Source: Thalassobius sp965218685
GTDB lineage: Bacteria > Pseudomonadota > Alphaproteobacteria > Rhodobacterales > Rhodobacteraceae
Reading direction: 5' to 3'
NCBI RefSeq assembly: GCF_965218685.1
Contig: NZ_OZ244657.1
Span: forward strand, 2,170,001 to 2,234,000
DNA length: 64,000 nucleotides
The notes below the pieces were generated by a model. That model was given only the letters and a program-made list of their open reading frames with translations. It had not been told where the DNA came from and did not search any database. Both the position numbers and the translations under genes were made by a program. This document shows, in pieces, positions 37,061-45,869 of this stretch (positions within the stretch are counted from its first letter, which is position 1; each line of letters begins with the position of its first letter).

Positions 37061-38283
37061 TGGACGGCTCCAAATTTGATGACGGCAGCGTGGACGCCCA
37101 AAGCGGCGAACAGCAGATCCGTAACTTCAATATCAACTTCGGCCCGCAGCACCCTGCGGCCCACGGCGTGCTGCGCCTGGTGCTGGAGCTGGATGGCGAG
37201 ATCGTGGAGCGCTGCGATCCGCATATCGGCCTGCTGCACCGTGGCACTGAAAAGCTGATGGAAAGCCGCACCTACCTGCAAAACCTGCCTTATCTGGACC
37301 GCCTTGATTACGTGGCGCCGATGAACCAGGAACATGCATGGTGTCTGGCCATCGAAAAACTGTGCGGCGTCGAGGTGCCTCGCCGTGCCTCGCTGATCCG
37401 GGTTCTGTACTCGGAAATCGGCCGCGTGCTGAACCACCTGCTGAATGTCACCACACAGGCAATGGACGTTGGCGCCCTGACCCCGCCGCTGTGGGGCTTT
37501 GAAGAGCGCGAGAAGCTGATGATCTTCTACGAACGCGCATGCGGTGCGCGTCTGCACTCGAACTATTTCCGTCCCGGCGGCGTCCACCAAGACCTGCCTG
37601 ACGAACTGCTGGACGATATCGAAGAATGGGCGATCGAATTCCCCAAGGTTCTTGACGATATCGACGGTCTGCTGACCGAAAACCGCATCTTCAAGCAGCG
37701 GAACTGCGATATCGGCGTCGTCACCGAAGAAGACATACAGGAATGGGGCTTCTCGGGTGTCATGGTCCGTGGTTCTGGCCTGGCATGGGACCTGCGCCGC
37801 GCGCAACCCTATGAATGCTATGACGAATTTGAATTCCAGGTGCCCGTGGGCAAAAACGGTGACTGCTATGACCGTTACCTGTGTCGCATGGAAGAAATGC
37901 GCCAGTCGACCAGCATCATCCGTCAGGCGATCACCAAGCTGCGCGAAGCCACCGGTGACGTGCTGGCACGCGGGAAACTGACCCCGCCGAAACGCGGTGA
38001 CATGAAAACCTCGATGGAGTCGCTGATCCACCACTTCAAACTCTACACCGAGGGCTTCCACGTCCCCGCCGGCGAAGTTTACGCTGCGGTCGAGGCGCCC
38101 AAGGGCGAGTTTGGCGTCTACATGGTGGCTGACGGGACCAACAAACCCTACCGCGCCAAGCTACGCGCGCCCGGGTTCCTGCACCTGCAAGCGATGGATC
38201 ACGTCGCGGGCGGTCACCAGCTGGCCGACGTCGCCGCCATCATCGGCACCATGGATGTCGTCTTCGGGGAGATCGACCGCTAA
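37057..38283 (+). CDS. nuoD: NADH-quinone oxidoreductase subunit D
   Basis: 408 aa 49-kDa subunit, distantly related to hydrogenase large subunits. Quinone-site residues lie in INFGPQHPAAHGVLRLV and the later FNVTTQ-type helix LNHLLNVTTQAMDVG. The C-terminus LADVAAIIGTMDVVFGEIDR is standard. It forms the quinone pocket with NuoB. The start overlaps the nuoC stop as ATGA, with a second ATG one codon on. An 82-base spacer to nuoE carries a CGAGGGG ribosome site. Confidence 0.97.
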   Translation: MMDGSKFDDGSVDAQSGEQQIRNFNINFGPQHPAAHGVLRLVLELDGEIVERCDPHIGLLHRGTEKLMESRTYLQNLPYLDRLDYVAPMNQEHAWCLAIEKLCGVEVPRRASLIRVLYSEIGRVLNHLLNVTTQAMDVGALTPPLWGFEEREKLMIFYERACGARLHSNYFRPGGVHQDLPDELLDDIEEWAIEFPKVLDDIDGLLTENRIFKQRNCDIGVVTEEDIQEWGFSGVMVRGSGLAWDLRRAQPYECYDEFEFQVPVGKNGDCYDRYLCRMEEMRQSTSIIRQAITKLREATGDVLARGKLTPPKRGDMKTSMESLIHHFKLYTEGFHVPAGEVYAAVEAPKGEFGVYMVADGTNKPYRAKLRAPGFLHLQAMDHVAGGHQLADVAAIIGTMDVVFGEIDR

Positions 38284-38365
38284 TGTCGCGCTCCGCCTTT
38301 CTTTGCTCTGTAAATACTCCCGCCGGAGGCTCCGACAGCCGCCGCGCAGCCGAGGGGATGATCTA

Positions 38366-39487
38366 ATGCTCCGCCGTCTTTACAAGGACCAACCCGAAAG
38401 CTTTGCCTTCACGCCCGCCAACCAGGAATGGGCTCAGGGGCAGATATCCAAATACCCAGAAGGCCGTCAGCAGTCGGCCATCATTCCGCTGCTGTGGCGG
38501 GCTCAGGAACAGACCGGCTGGCTGACCCGCCCCGCGATCGAGCATATCGCCGACATGCTGGGCATGGCCTATATCCGCGCACTGGAAGTGGCCTCGTTCT
38601 ACTTCATGTTCCAGCTGCAGCCCGTTGGTTCTGTTGCGCATATTCAGATTTGCGGCACCACGTCCTGCATGATCTGCGGCGCCGAGGATCTGATTGCGGT
38701 CTGTAAGGAAAAGATCGCACCGACCCCTCATACCGTTTCGGCCGATGGCAAGTTCAGCTGGGAAGAGGTCGAATGTCTGGGCGCCTGTACCAATGCGCCG
38801 ATGGCTCAGATCGGTAAGGACTACTACGAGGATCTGACCGCCGAAGGCTTTTCGCAGATGCTGGACGACATGGCCGCTGGCAAAGTGCCGGTGCCGGGCC
38901 CGCAAAATGGGCGTTTCGCTTCGGAGCCGCTAAGCGGTCTGACCTCGCTGAAGGATTTCGATAGCGGCCACACCAAGTATAACGCCTCGGTGCAGCTGGC
39001 GACCGATATTGGCGACACGATCAAGCGGATCGACGGTACCGAAGTGCCGATCCTGACGCCTTGGCTGAAAGGCCGCGATCAGGCTGCAACGCCGACGCCC
39101 CCCGCGCCTGAACCTGAAGCACCCGCGCCCAAGCCCGTGGCCAAACAGGTCGAGGCCAAAGCCAAGCCCGCCGCGAAGGCCGCCCCCGCTGCCGAAGTCG
39201 AAGAATCCGCCCCCGAGCTGCTGAGCGGCGCGCGTGAAGGCGGTGCCGACGATCTTAAGCGCATCAAGGGCGTTGGCCCCAAGCTTGAGCAAACCCTGAA
39301 CGAGCTGGGCTTCTACCACTTCGATCAGATCGCCAAGTGGACCGAGGCCGAAATCGCGTGGGTTGATAACCGCCTGAAGTTTAAGGGCCGGATCACGCGT
39401 GATGACTGGATCGGTCAGGCCACTCAACTGGCTTCGGGCGAAGACACTGAATTCTCGAAACGCGTCGACAAGGGCGACGTGTACTGA
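38366..39487 (+). CDS. nuoE: NADH-quinone oxidoreductase subunit E with C-terminal HhH extension
   Basis: 373 aa, about twice the E. coli length. Residues 1-175 are the thioredoxin-fold 24-kDa subunit, with the [2Fe-2S] N1a ligands C96, C101 (CGTTSC), C137 and C141 (CLGAC). A Pro/Ala/Lys-rich linker (241-283) leads to a helix-hairpin-helix-like domain (291-356) containing DLKRIKGVGPKLEQTLNELG. Such extensions are, as I recall, usual in Rhodobacterales, and their role is unknown. The ATG at 38366 begins the conserved MLRRLYKDQPESFAF; longer upstream readings run into nuoD. Confidence 0.95.
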   Translation: MLRRLYKDQPESFAFTPANQEWAQGQISKYPEGRQQSAIIPLLWRAQEQTGWLTRPAIEHIADMLGMAYIRALEVASFYFMFQLQPVGSVAHIQICGTTSCMICGAEDLIAVCKEKIAPTPHTVSADGKFSWEEVECLGACTNAPMAQIGKDYYEDLTAEGFSQMLDDMAAGKVPVPGPQNGRFASEPLSGLTSLKDFDSGHTKYNASVQLATDIGDTIKRIDGTEVPILTPWLKGRDQAATPTPPAPEPEAPAPKPVAKQVEAKAKPAAKAAPAAEVEESAPELLSGAREGGADDLKRIKGVGPKLEQTLNELGFYHFDQIAKWTEAEIAWVDNRLKFKGRITRDDWIGQATQLASGEDTEFSKRVDKGDVY

Positions 39488-39499
39488 GGGGTATGAAGG

Positions 39500-39721
39500 A
39501 TGGCTGAACGGGACACGGATACGGCTGCTCGGGGGCGCAAGGTTGCGCTGCTGATTGCGGGGACCGGCGTGTACTGGGCGCTTGCCACCTTCATCGGAGG
39601 ACAACTGGGCCTGGATCAGCGCACGCGCGCGCTGCTGGACCTGATCGCCTTGGTCGGTTTTGCGCTGGCCATCGTGAAGATCTATCAAATCTGGCGTTCG
39701 CGCCAAAACGATCAGAGGTAA
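39500..39721 (+). CDS. Small DUF5337-like membrane protein in the nuo operon
   Basis: 73 aa. A charged N-terminus is followed by two helices (about 15-35 and 43-62), separated by GGQLGLDQRTRALLD, with a basic tail IWRSRQNDQR. Length and position between nuoE and nuoF match the DUF5337 family as I recall it from Rhodobacterales nuo operons. It is not a canonical complex I subunit. The function is unknown; an accessory or assembly role is an inference from position. It lies 12 bases after nuoE and 4 before nuoF. Confidence 0.8.
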   Translation: MAERDTDTAARGRKVALLIAGTGVYWALATFIGGQLGLDQRTRALLDLIALVGFALAIVKIYQIWRSRQNDQR

Positions 39722-39725
39722 TGGG

Positions 39726-41024
39726 ATGCTGAAGGATCAAGACCGTATCTTTACCAATCTCTACGGGATGCACGAGCGGACCCTGGCGGGCGCAAAGGCA
39801 CGTGGACATTGGGACGGCACTGCCGGGATCATCCAGAAGGGCCGCGACTGGATCATCGACCAGATGAAGGCCAGCGGCCTGCGTGGACGCGGCGGTGCGG
39901 GCTTCCCCACTGGTCTGAAATGGTCGTTCATGCCCAAAGAAAGCGACGGTCGCCCGGCCTATCTGGTGATCAACGCGGACGAATCCGAACCGGGCACCTG
40001 CAAAGACCGTGAAATCATGCGCCATGACCCGCATACGCTGATCGAGGGGGCACTGATCGCCTCGTTCGCGATGAATGCCCATGCGTGCTATATCTATATC
40101 CGCGGTGAATATATCCGCGAAAAAGAGGCGCTGCAGGCCGCGATCGACGAAGCCTATGACGCGGGAATGCTGGGTCGGAACGCTGCCGGATCGGGTTGGG
40201 ATTTTGATCTGTATCTGCACCACGGGGCAGGGGCCTATATCTGCGGTGAAGAAACCGCGCTGATCGAAAGTCTGGAAGGCAAAAAGGGCATGCCCCGGAT
40301 GAAACCTCCGTTCCCTGCCGGCGCCGGCCTTTATGGCTGCCCGACCACGGTGAACAACGTGGAATCAATTGCCGTTGTTCCGACCATCCTGCGCCGCGGC
40401 CCTGAATGGTTCGCTGGCTTTGGCCGCCCCAACAACGCGGGCACGAAACTGTTCGGCATCAGCGGTCACGTCAACAACCCCTGTGTCGTCGAAGAGGCGA
40501 TGTCGATTTCCTTCGAGGAGCTGATCGAGAAACATTGCGGCGGTATCCGTGGCGGCTGGGACAACTTGCTGGCCGTGATTCCCGGTGGCTCGTCCGTGCC
40601 CTGTGTGCGCGGCGAAGACATGCGCGATGCGATCATGGATTTCGATTACCTGCGGGGCGAGCTGGGCTCGGGCCTTGGCACCGCTGCCGTCATCGTGATG
40701 GACAAGCAGACCGATATCATCAAGGCCATCTGGCGCCTGTCGAAATTCTACAAGCATGAAAGCTGTGGCCAGTGTACGCCCTGCCGTGAAGGCACCGGTT
40801 GGATGATGCGCGTGATGGATCGGTTGGTCCGTGGCGAGGCCGAAATCGAAGAGATCGACATGCTGTTTGACGTGACCAAACAGGTCGAAGGCCACACCAT
40901 CTGTGCGCTGGGTGACGCGGCTGCATGGCCGATCCAGGGTCTGATCAAGAACTTCCGCGAGGAAATCGAAGACCGCATCAAGGCCAACAAAACCGGGCGC
41001 ATGGGCGCCATGGCGGCGGAGTGA
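39726..41024 (+). CDS. nuoF: NADH-quinone oxidoreductase subunit F
   Basis: 432 aa 51-kDa subunit. The NADH/FMN-binding segments GRGGAGFPTGLKWSFMP and GAGAYICGEETALIESLEG are intact. The N3 [4Fe-4S] ligands are in ESCGQCTPCREGTGWM, with a later Cys in HTICALGDAAAWP. It oxidises NADH and feeds electrons to the iron-sulfur chain of the peripheral arm. The start follows CAGAGGTAATGGG. Confidence 0.97.
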   Translation: MLKDQDRIFTNLYGMHERTLAGAKARGHWDGTAGIIQKGRDWIIDQMKASGLRGRGGAGFPTGLKWSFMPKESDGRPAYLVINADESEPGTCKDREIMRHDPHTLIEGALIASFAMNAHACYIYIRGEYIREKEALQAAIDEAYDAGMLGRNAAGSGWDFDLYLHHGAGAYICGEETALIESLEGKKGMPRMKPPFPAGAGLYGCPTTVNNVESIAVVPTILRRGPEWFAGFGRPNNAGTKLFGISGHVNNPCVVEEAMSISFEELIEKHCGGIRGGWDNLLAVIPGGSSVPCVRGEDMRDAIMDFDYLRGELGSGLGTAAVIVMDKQTDIIKAIWRLSKFYKHESCGQCTPCREGTGWMMRVMDRLVRGEAEIEEIDMLFDVTKQVEGHTICALGDAAAWPIQGLIKNFREEIEDRIKANKTGRMGAMAAE

Positions 41025-41029
41025 TCGAT

Positions 41030-41368
41030 ATGCGGTTTGCGGTTTTGAGCATTGTTTGTCTGGGCCTTTTGGCCGGTTGCGGGGGCAAAAGCCTGACCAA
41101 AAGGCAGCAGGTGACCTTTGACGGTTACTCGTTCAAAGCGTCGTTGAAGGCGTTGAAGGACGATCCCCAGATGTTCGACGTAACCGTTCGCCGTGCCAGC
41201 CAAAGCCTTGAGGCCGCCGAAGATGCGGGCCGCTACGAGGCCACGCGCCACTGCGTGACCCGCTATGGCAATTCCAACCTGGAATGGCTGGTGGTACGCG
41301 AAACCGACGACCGTGACGTAGTGGTCAATGACGACATTCTGCTGCTGCGGGGGCGCTGCAAAGGATGA
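41030..41368 (+). CDS. Small putative lipoprotein inside the nuo operon (nuoF-nuoG interval)
   Basis: 112 aa with a lipoprotein signal MRFAVLSIVCLGLLAGC (LLAG-C17), so it is predicted to be membrane-anchored on the periplasmic side. The mature part is charged, with VTFDGYSFKASLKAL, a VRRASQSLEAAEDAGRYEA segment, and two further cysteines that could pair (HCVTRYG and the terminal RGRCKG). I do not recognise the family. The ATG at 41030 comes 6 bases after the nuoF stop, so it is co-transcribed with complex I. A periplasmic lipoprotein has no known place in the enzyme. Confidence 0.78.
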   Translation: MRFAVLSIVCLGLLAGCGGKSLTKRQQVTFDGYSFKASLKALKDDPQMFDVTVRRASQSLEAAEDAGRYEATRHCVTRYGNSNLEWLVVRETDDRDVVVNDDILLLRGRCKG

Positions 41369-41430
41369 TGAAATCTTTTGTCATATCAAAGGGTAAGAGC
41401 GATTGTTATTGCATGACATCCGCTCAATTC

Positions 41431-41451
41431 CCCATCTCTTCCAGAGATGGG
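41431..41451 (+). other. Perfect intra-operon hairpin between two accessory genes
   Basis: CCCATCTCT and AGAGATGGG form a 9-bp perfect stem with a 3-base loop, 62 bases after the lipoprotein stop and 48 before the next start. There is no T-run, so it is more likely an RNA processing or stability element than a terminator. Confidence 0.6.
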
Positions 41452-41499
41452 CGGTCTGCCGTGCGCAGCCCGCGCCGTCCTGTTGATAGGAGAACTGAT

Positions 41500-41904
41500 A
41501 TGCGTAAGATTTTCCCCCTGGTTCTTGCGGCCTCGATTACTGCGGCCATGCCGGCCTTTGCGAAGGTCCCGCTGCGTGACGTGGCCGAGATCGATGACGG
41601 CCTGTTTGCCGTGGCTGTCGCCGACGAGATCCGCAAGCAATGTAACAGCATCTCGGCCCGGATGTTCCGTGCCTTGGGCTATATGAACGCCCTTGAGCGC
41701 CGGGCGCGCGATCTGGGTTATTCGAAGGCCGAAATCGACGCCTATGTCAAATCCCCCGACGAAAAAGCGCGGATGCGTAAGCGGGGCGAAGCCTACCTGA
41801 AAGCCAACGGCGTAAGCTATGCCGATCCGGAAACCTTCTGCACTCTTGGCCGCGCCGAGATTTCGAAGGGCACCCAGATCGGTCAACTACTGAGAGCAAA
41901 GTGA
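41500..41904 (+). CDS. DUF5333-like secreted protein inside the nuo operon
   Basis: 134 aa with a Sec signal peptide (MRKIFPLVLAASITAAMPAFA). The mature part, mostly helical, starts KVPLRDVAEIDDGLFAVAVAD and has two cysteines (KQCNSI and TFCTLG) that could form a disulfide. LGYSKAEIDAYVKSPDEK is characteristic. The features fit the DUF5333 family known to me only from Rhodobacterales nuo operons. The function is unknown. The ATG at 41500 has an ATAGGAGAA site; longer upstream readings lack a signal peptide. It ends six bases before nuoG. Confidence 0.8.
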   Translation: MRKIFPLVLAASITAAMPAFAKVPLRDVAEIDDGLFAVAVADEIRKQCNSISARMFRALGYMNALERRARDLGYSKAEIDAYVKSPDEKARMRKRGEAYLKANGVSYADPETFCTLGRAEISKGTQIGQLLRAK

Positions 41905-41910
41905 GACCCC

Positions 41911-43932
41911 ATGTCTGACCTACGCAAGATTAACATCGACGGGAACGAGATCGAAGTGGACGGTGCCATGACGCTGATCCAGGCCTGTGAGCAGGCTGGC
42001 GTCGAGGTGCCGCGCTTCTGTTATCACGAACGCCTGTCGATCGCGGGCAACTGCCGCATGTGTCTGGTCGAGGTCGTTGGTGGCCCGCCCAAGCCTGCTG
42101 CCTCTTGCGCGATGCAGGTGCGCGATCTACGCCCTGGCCCCGAAGGTCAGGCGCCCGTGGTGAAAACCAACTCGCCCATGGTCAAGAAGGCCCGCGAAGG
42201 CGTGATGGAGTTCATGCTGATCAACCACCCGCTGGATTGCCCGATCTGCGATCAGGGCGGCGAGTGTGATCTGCAGGATCAGGCCATGGCATACGGGATC
42301 TCGAACACCCGCTTCAACGAAGCCAAGCGCGCCGTGGACGATCTGAATCTGGGCCCGCTTGTTGAGACCCACATGACCCGCTGCATCAGCTGCACGCGCT
42401 GTGTGCGTTTCACAACCGAGGTCGCGGGTATCTCTCAGATGGGCCAGACTGGTCGCGGTGAAGATGCCGAGATCACCAGCTATCTGAACGAAACTTTGGA
42501 TTCCAATCTGCAAGGTAACATCGTGGACCTGTGTCCGGTTGGCGCTTTGGTTTCCAAGCCCTATTCGTTCACCGCTCGCCCGTGGGAGCTGACCAAGACT
42601 GAAACCATCGACGTGATGGACGCGTTGGGGTCGAACATCCGCGTGGACACCAAGGGCCGCGAAGTGATGCGTATCCTGCCGCGCAACCATGATGGCGTGA
42701 ACGAAGAATGGCTGAGCGACAAGTCACGCTATGTCTGGGACGGGCTGCGCAGTCAGCGCCTGGACCGTCCTTACGTCCGCGAAAACGGCAAATTGCGGCC
42801 CGCAAGCTGGGGCGAGGCGCTGAGCACCGCCGCCGCCGCCATCAAGGGTAAGAAACTGGCCGCTCTGGTCGGCGATCTGGCCCCGACCGAAGCAATTTTT
42901 GCGCTAAAACAATTGGTTGACAGCCAAGAGGGTGCCATCGAGGCGCGCACCAACGGTGCCGTTCTGCCTGCTGGCAACCGCTCGGCTTATGTGGGTACTG
43001 CCGCGATTGAAGACATCGACGCTGCCAAGGTGATTTACCTGCTGGGCACCAACCCGCGCAACGAAGCTCCTGTGCTGAACGCTCGTATCCGCAAGGCATG
43101 GCTGAAGGGAGCTGAGGTTCGCGTGATCGGACCTGCGGGCATGGATCTGACCTATGACACCGTGCATGTCGGCCCAGGCCGCGCACCGTTGAACAAAGAG
43201 ATCAAACAGGCCGAAGCCACTGATGGTGCAATCGTCATCGTGGGGCAGGGCGCCATCAGCGAAGGCGACGGGATCAAGGTTCTGGCGCAAGCGCAGGCGC
43301 TGACCGAAAAACTGGGTGGCAAGATGCTGGTCCTGCACACTGCTGCCAGCCGCGTGGGCGCCATGGATCTGGGCGCCGTCACCGAAGGTGGTCTGGAAAA
43401 GGCCATGGATGGTGCCGAGGTGATCTTTAACCTGGGTGCGGACGAGGTCGAAATCGCCGAAGGTCCCTTTGTGATCTATCAGGGCAGCCATGGTGATCGC
43501 GGAGCGCACCGCGCCGACGTGATCCTGCCGGCCGCCGCCTATACCGAGGAGAACGGCCTGTTCGTGAACACCGAAGGTCGGCCTCAGTTGGCTATGCGCG
43601 CCGGGTTTGCTCCGGGCGAGGCCAAGGAAAACTGGGCTATCCTGCGCGCGCTAAGCGCCGAGCTGGGCGCGCCTTTGGCTTATGACAGCCTCGCGCAGCT
43701 GCGTCAGGCAATGATCGCCGAAGTGCCGCATCTGGCCAAGATCGACGAAGTCATCGAAAACGAATGGCAAGCGCTGGAAGCCGCTGATCTGAAAATCGGT
43801 GAGTTCAAGCTGGCCATCGCTTCGAACGAGGCGCATTACCTGACCAACGCGATCGCCCGCGCCAGCGCCCTGATGGGGGAATTGGCCGGAAACGCAAAAG
43901 CGCGTGCGCAAACCCCGGTGGCTGCCGAGTGA
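41911..43932 (+). CDS. nuoG: NADH-quinone oxidoreductase subunit G
   Basis: 673 aa 75-kDa subunit. N1b ligands are in FCYHERLSIAGNCRMCLVE. HPLDCPICDQGGECD holds the His-ligated N5 cluster. CISCTRCVRF and VDLCPVGAL hold N4. The C-terminal molybdopterin-oxidoreductase-like domain is intact but carries no molybdenum role in complex I. It carries electrons from NuoF to NuoI. The length is typical of alphaproteobacterial NuoG, and no extra N7 CxxCxxxC set was noticed. The stop overlaps the next start as TGATG. Confidence 0.97.
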   Translation: MSDLRKINIDGNEIEVDGAMTLIQACEQAGVEVPRFCYHERLSIAGNCRMCLVEVVGGPPKPAASCAMQVRDLRPGPEGQAPVVKTNSPMVKKAREGVMEFMLINHPLDCPICDQGGECDLQDQAMAYGISNTRFNEAKRAVDDLNLGPLVETHMTRCISCTRCVRFTTEVAGISQMGQTGRGEDAEITSYLNETLDSNLQGNIVDLCPVGALVSKPYSFTARPWELTKTETIDVMDALGSNIRVDTKGREVMRILPRNHDGVNEEWLSDKSRYVWDGLRSQRLDRPYVRENGKLRPASWGEALSTAAAAIKGKKLAALVGDLAPTEAIFALKQLVDSQEGAIEARTNGAVLPAGNRSAYVGTAAIEDIDAAKVIYLLGTNPRNEAPVLNARIRKAWLKGAEVRVIGPAGMDLTYDTVHVGPGRAPLNKEIKQAEATDGAIVIVGQGAISEGDGIKVLAQAQALTEKLGGKMLVLHTAASRVGAMDLGAVTEGGLEKAMDGAEVIFNLGADEVEIAEGPFVIYQGSHGDRGAHRADVILPAAAYTEENGLFVNTEGRPQLAMRAGFAPGEAKENWAILRALSAELGAPLAYDSLAQLRQAMIAEVPHLAKIDEVIENEWQALEAADLKIGEFKLAIASNEAHYLTNAIARASALMGELAGNAKARAQTPVAAE

Positions 43933-44324
43933 TGCTGCGCGCTGCGGTCATATCCTTTGCCCTTGCGGGCGCGATGGCGGGATGTGTGCAAGCACAGCCC
44001 GAACGGGGTGCATTTCGCCCCGACTATCGCGGGATCGACACGCAGCTGCTAAGCGGCGATCTGGTCAACTTCGTGGTGACCATGGCCGGCGCCCGTACGG
44101 GTGAAGATGTTTCGGATTACGCCGAATGTGCAGCCGCACAATATGCGTTGATCCGTGGATATGGTTTCGCGCGCCACGTGCGCACGAATGTAGAGCAACA
44201 GGGCGGCCTGTGGCGAGGAGATGCGGTTTACACCATCTCGCCTGCGCTGCCTCGCGGTTTGAGGACGATCGACGCCGAAGTCGTCGCTGCTCATTGCGCG
44301 GAAAACGGAATACCGACGGTGTGA
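43932..44324 (+). CDS. Second small putative lipoprotein inside the nuo operon (nuoG-nuoH interval)
   Basis: 130 aa. The signal MLRAAVISFALAGAMAGC ends in a lipobox with C18. The mature part has GDLVNFVVTMAGARTGEDVSDYAECAAAQYALIRGYGFARHVR followed by a beta-like stretch and a final AAHCAENGIPTV, giving two cysteines that could pair. The pattern of secreted protein plus two cysteines recalls the other accessory genes of this operon, though no clear homology between them is visible. The ATG at 43932 overlaps the nuoG stop, and nuoH follows by 6 bases. Function unknown. Confidence 0.75.
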   Translation: MLRAAVISFALAGAMAGCVQAQPERGAFRPDYRGIDTQLLSGDLVNFVVTMAGARTGEDVSDYAECAAAQYALIRGYGFARHVRTNVEQQGGLWRGDAVYTISPALPRGLRTIDAEVVAAHCAENGIPTV

Positions 44325-44330
44325 GGACCT

Positions 44331-45371
44331 ATGGCTGATTTCTTTGCTAACACTTACCTGGGCATGGCGCTGGTGATCATCGGGCAGGTCCTGCTGATCG
44401 TCGTTCCGCTGCTGGTGGCTTTGGCCTTCCTGATGTATGCCGACCGCAAGATCTGGGCCGCTGTCCAGATGCGCCGGGGCCCCAACGTGGTGGGCGTCTT
44501 TGGTCTGCTGCAAAGCTTTGCGGACTTCCTGAAATATATCGTCAAAGAGGTCGTGTTTCCCGCCGGGGCTGACCGCGTGGTGTTCCTGCTGGCGCCAATG
44601 ATTAGCCTGGTGATGGCGCTGATCGCCTGGGCGGTGATCCCGTTCAACGATGGCTGGGTCCTTTCGGATATCAACGTCGCCATCCTGTACGTCTTCGCGA
44701 TCTCCTCGCTCGAGGTTTACGGCGTGATCATGGGCGGCTGGGCGTCGAACTCGAAATACCCGTTCCTTGGCTCGCTTCGATCGGCCGCGCAGATGATTTC
44801 TTACGAGGTCAGCATTGGCCTGATCATCATCGGTGTGATCATCTCGACCGGTTCGATGAACTTCGGTGACATTGTGCGCGCGCAGGACGGCGATTATGGC
44901 CTGTTCAGCTGGTACTGGCTGCCGCACTTCCCGATGCTGTTCCTGTTCCTGATCTCGGCCCTGGCCGAAACCAACCGTCCTCCGTTCGACCTGCCCGAGG
45001 CAGAATCCGAACTGGTGGCTGGCTATCAGGTTGAATACAGCTCGACCCCGTTCCTGCTGTTCATGATTGGCGAGCTGGTCGCCGTGGTGCTGATGTGTGC
45101 CCTGACCACGCTGCTGTTCTTTGGTGGCTGGCTGTCGCCGATCCCCGGTCTGCCTGATGGCATCCTGTGGATGGTGGGCAAGATGCTGTTTGTCTTCTTC
45201 ATCTTCTCGATGGTTAAGGCAATTACCCCCCGTTACCGCTATGACCAACTGATGCGCATTGGCTGGAAAGTGTTCCTGCCCATGTCGCTGGCCTGGGTTG
45301 TGATCGTGGCATTCCTTGCAAAATTCGAAGCCTTCGGCGGTGCCTATGCCCGCTGGGCGATTGGAGGCTGA
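44331..45371 (+). CDS. nuoH: NADH-quinone oxidoreductase subunit H
   Basis: 346 aa with about eight helices. It contains the ADRKIWAAVQMRRGPNVVG loop and the conserved ALAETNRPPFDLPEAESELVAGYQVEYSS segment (read across two helices), both parts of the quinone-access channel. It joins the membrane arm to NuoB/NuoD. The spacing to neighbours (6 and 3 bases) marks tight co-translation. Confidence 0.97.
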   Translation: MADFFANTYLGMALVIIGQVLLIVVPLLVALAFLMYADRKIWAAVQMRRGPNVVGVFGLLQSFADFLKYIVKEVVFPAGADRVVFLLAPMISLVMALIAWAVIPFNDGWVLSDINVAILYVFAISSLEVYGVIMGGWASNSKYPFLGSLRSAAQMISYEVSIGLIIIGVIISTGSMNFGDIVRAQDGDYGLFSWYWLPHFPMLFLFLISALAETNRPPFDLPEAESELVAGYQVEYSSTPFLLFMIGELVAVVLMCALTTLLFFGGWLSPIPGLPDGILWMVGKMLFVFFIFSMVKAITPRYRYDQLMRIGWKVFLPMSLAWVVIVAFLAKFEAFGGAYARWAIGG

Positions 45372-45374
45372 TCC

Positions 45375-45869
45375 ATGGCTGCTATCGATTACGGACGCGC
45401 CGCGAAATACTTCCTGCTGGCTGACTTCTTCAAAGGGTTCCAGCTGGGTCTGAAGTATTTCTTTGCTCCCAAGGTGACCATCAACTACCCGCACGAAAAG
45501 GGGCCTTTGTCGCCTCGCTTCCGCGGTGAACATGCGCTGCGCCGCTATCCCAACGGCGAAGAACGCTGCATTGCCTGTAAACTGTGCGAGGCAATCTGCC
45601 CCGCCCAGGCGATCACCATCGACGCGGAACCCCGCGACGACGGCAGTCGTCGCACCACGCGCTATGACATCGACATGACGAAATGCATCTATTGCGGTTT
45701 CTGCCAAGAGGCCTGCCCGGTGGATGCGATCGTCGAGGGCCCGAACTTCGAATTCGCCACCGAAACCCGCGAAGAGCTGTTCTATGACAAGGACAAGCTG
45801 CTGGCGAACGGCGAGCGTTGGGAAGCCGAGATCGCCCGTAACCTGGAACTGGATGCCCCCTACCGATGA
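45375..45869 (+). CDS. nuoI: NADH-quinone oxidoreductase subunit I
   Basis: 164 aa with two ferredoxin-type [4Fe-4S] motifs: CIACKLCEAICPAQAI and CIYCGFCQEACPVDAI (clusters N6a and N6b). The N-terminal amphipathic segment DFFKGFQLGLKYFFAPK docks to the membrane. It relays electrons from NuoG to NuoB. The stop overlaps the start of the carboxymuconolactone-decarboxylase-like gene by ATGA. Confidence 0.97.
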   Translation: MAAIDYGRAAKYFLLADFFKGFQLGLKYFFAPKVTINYPHEKGPLSPRFRGEHALRRYPNGEERCIACKLCEAICPAQAITIDAEPRDDGSRRTTRYDIDMTKCIYCGFCQEACPVDAIVEGPNFEFATETREELFYDKDKLLANGERWEAEIARNLELDAPYR

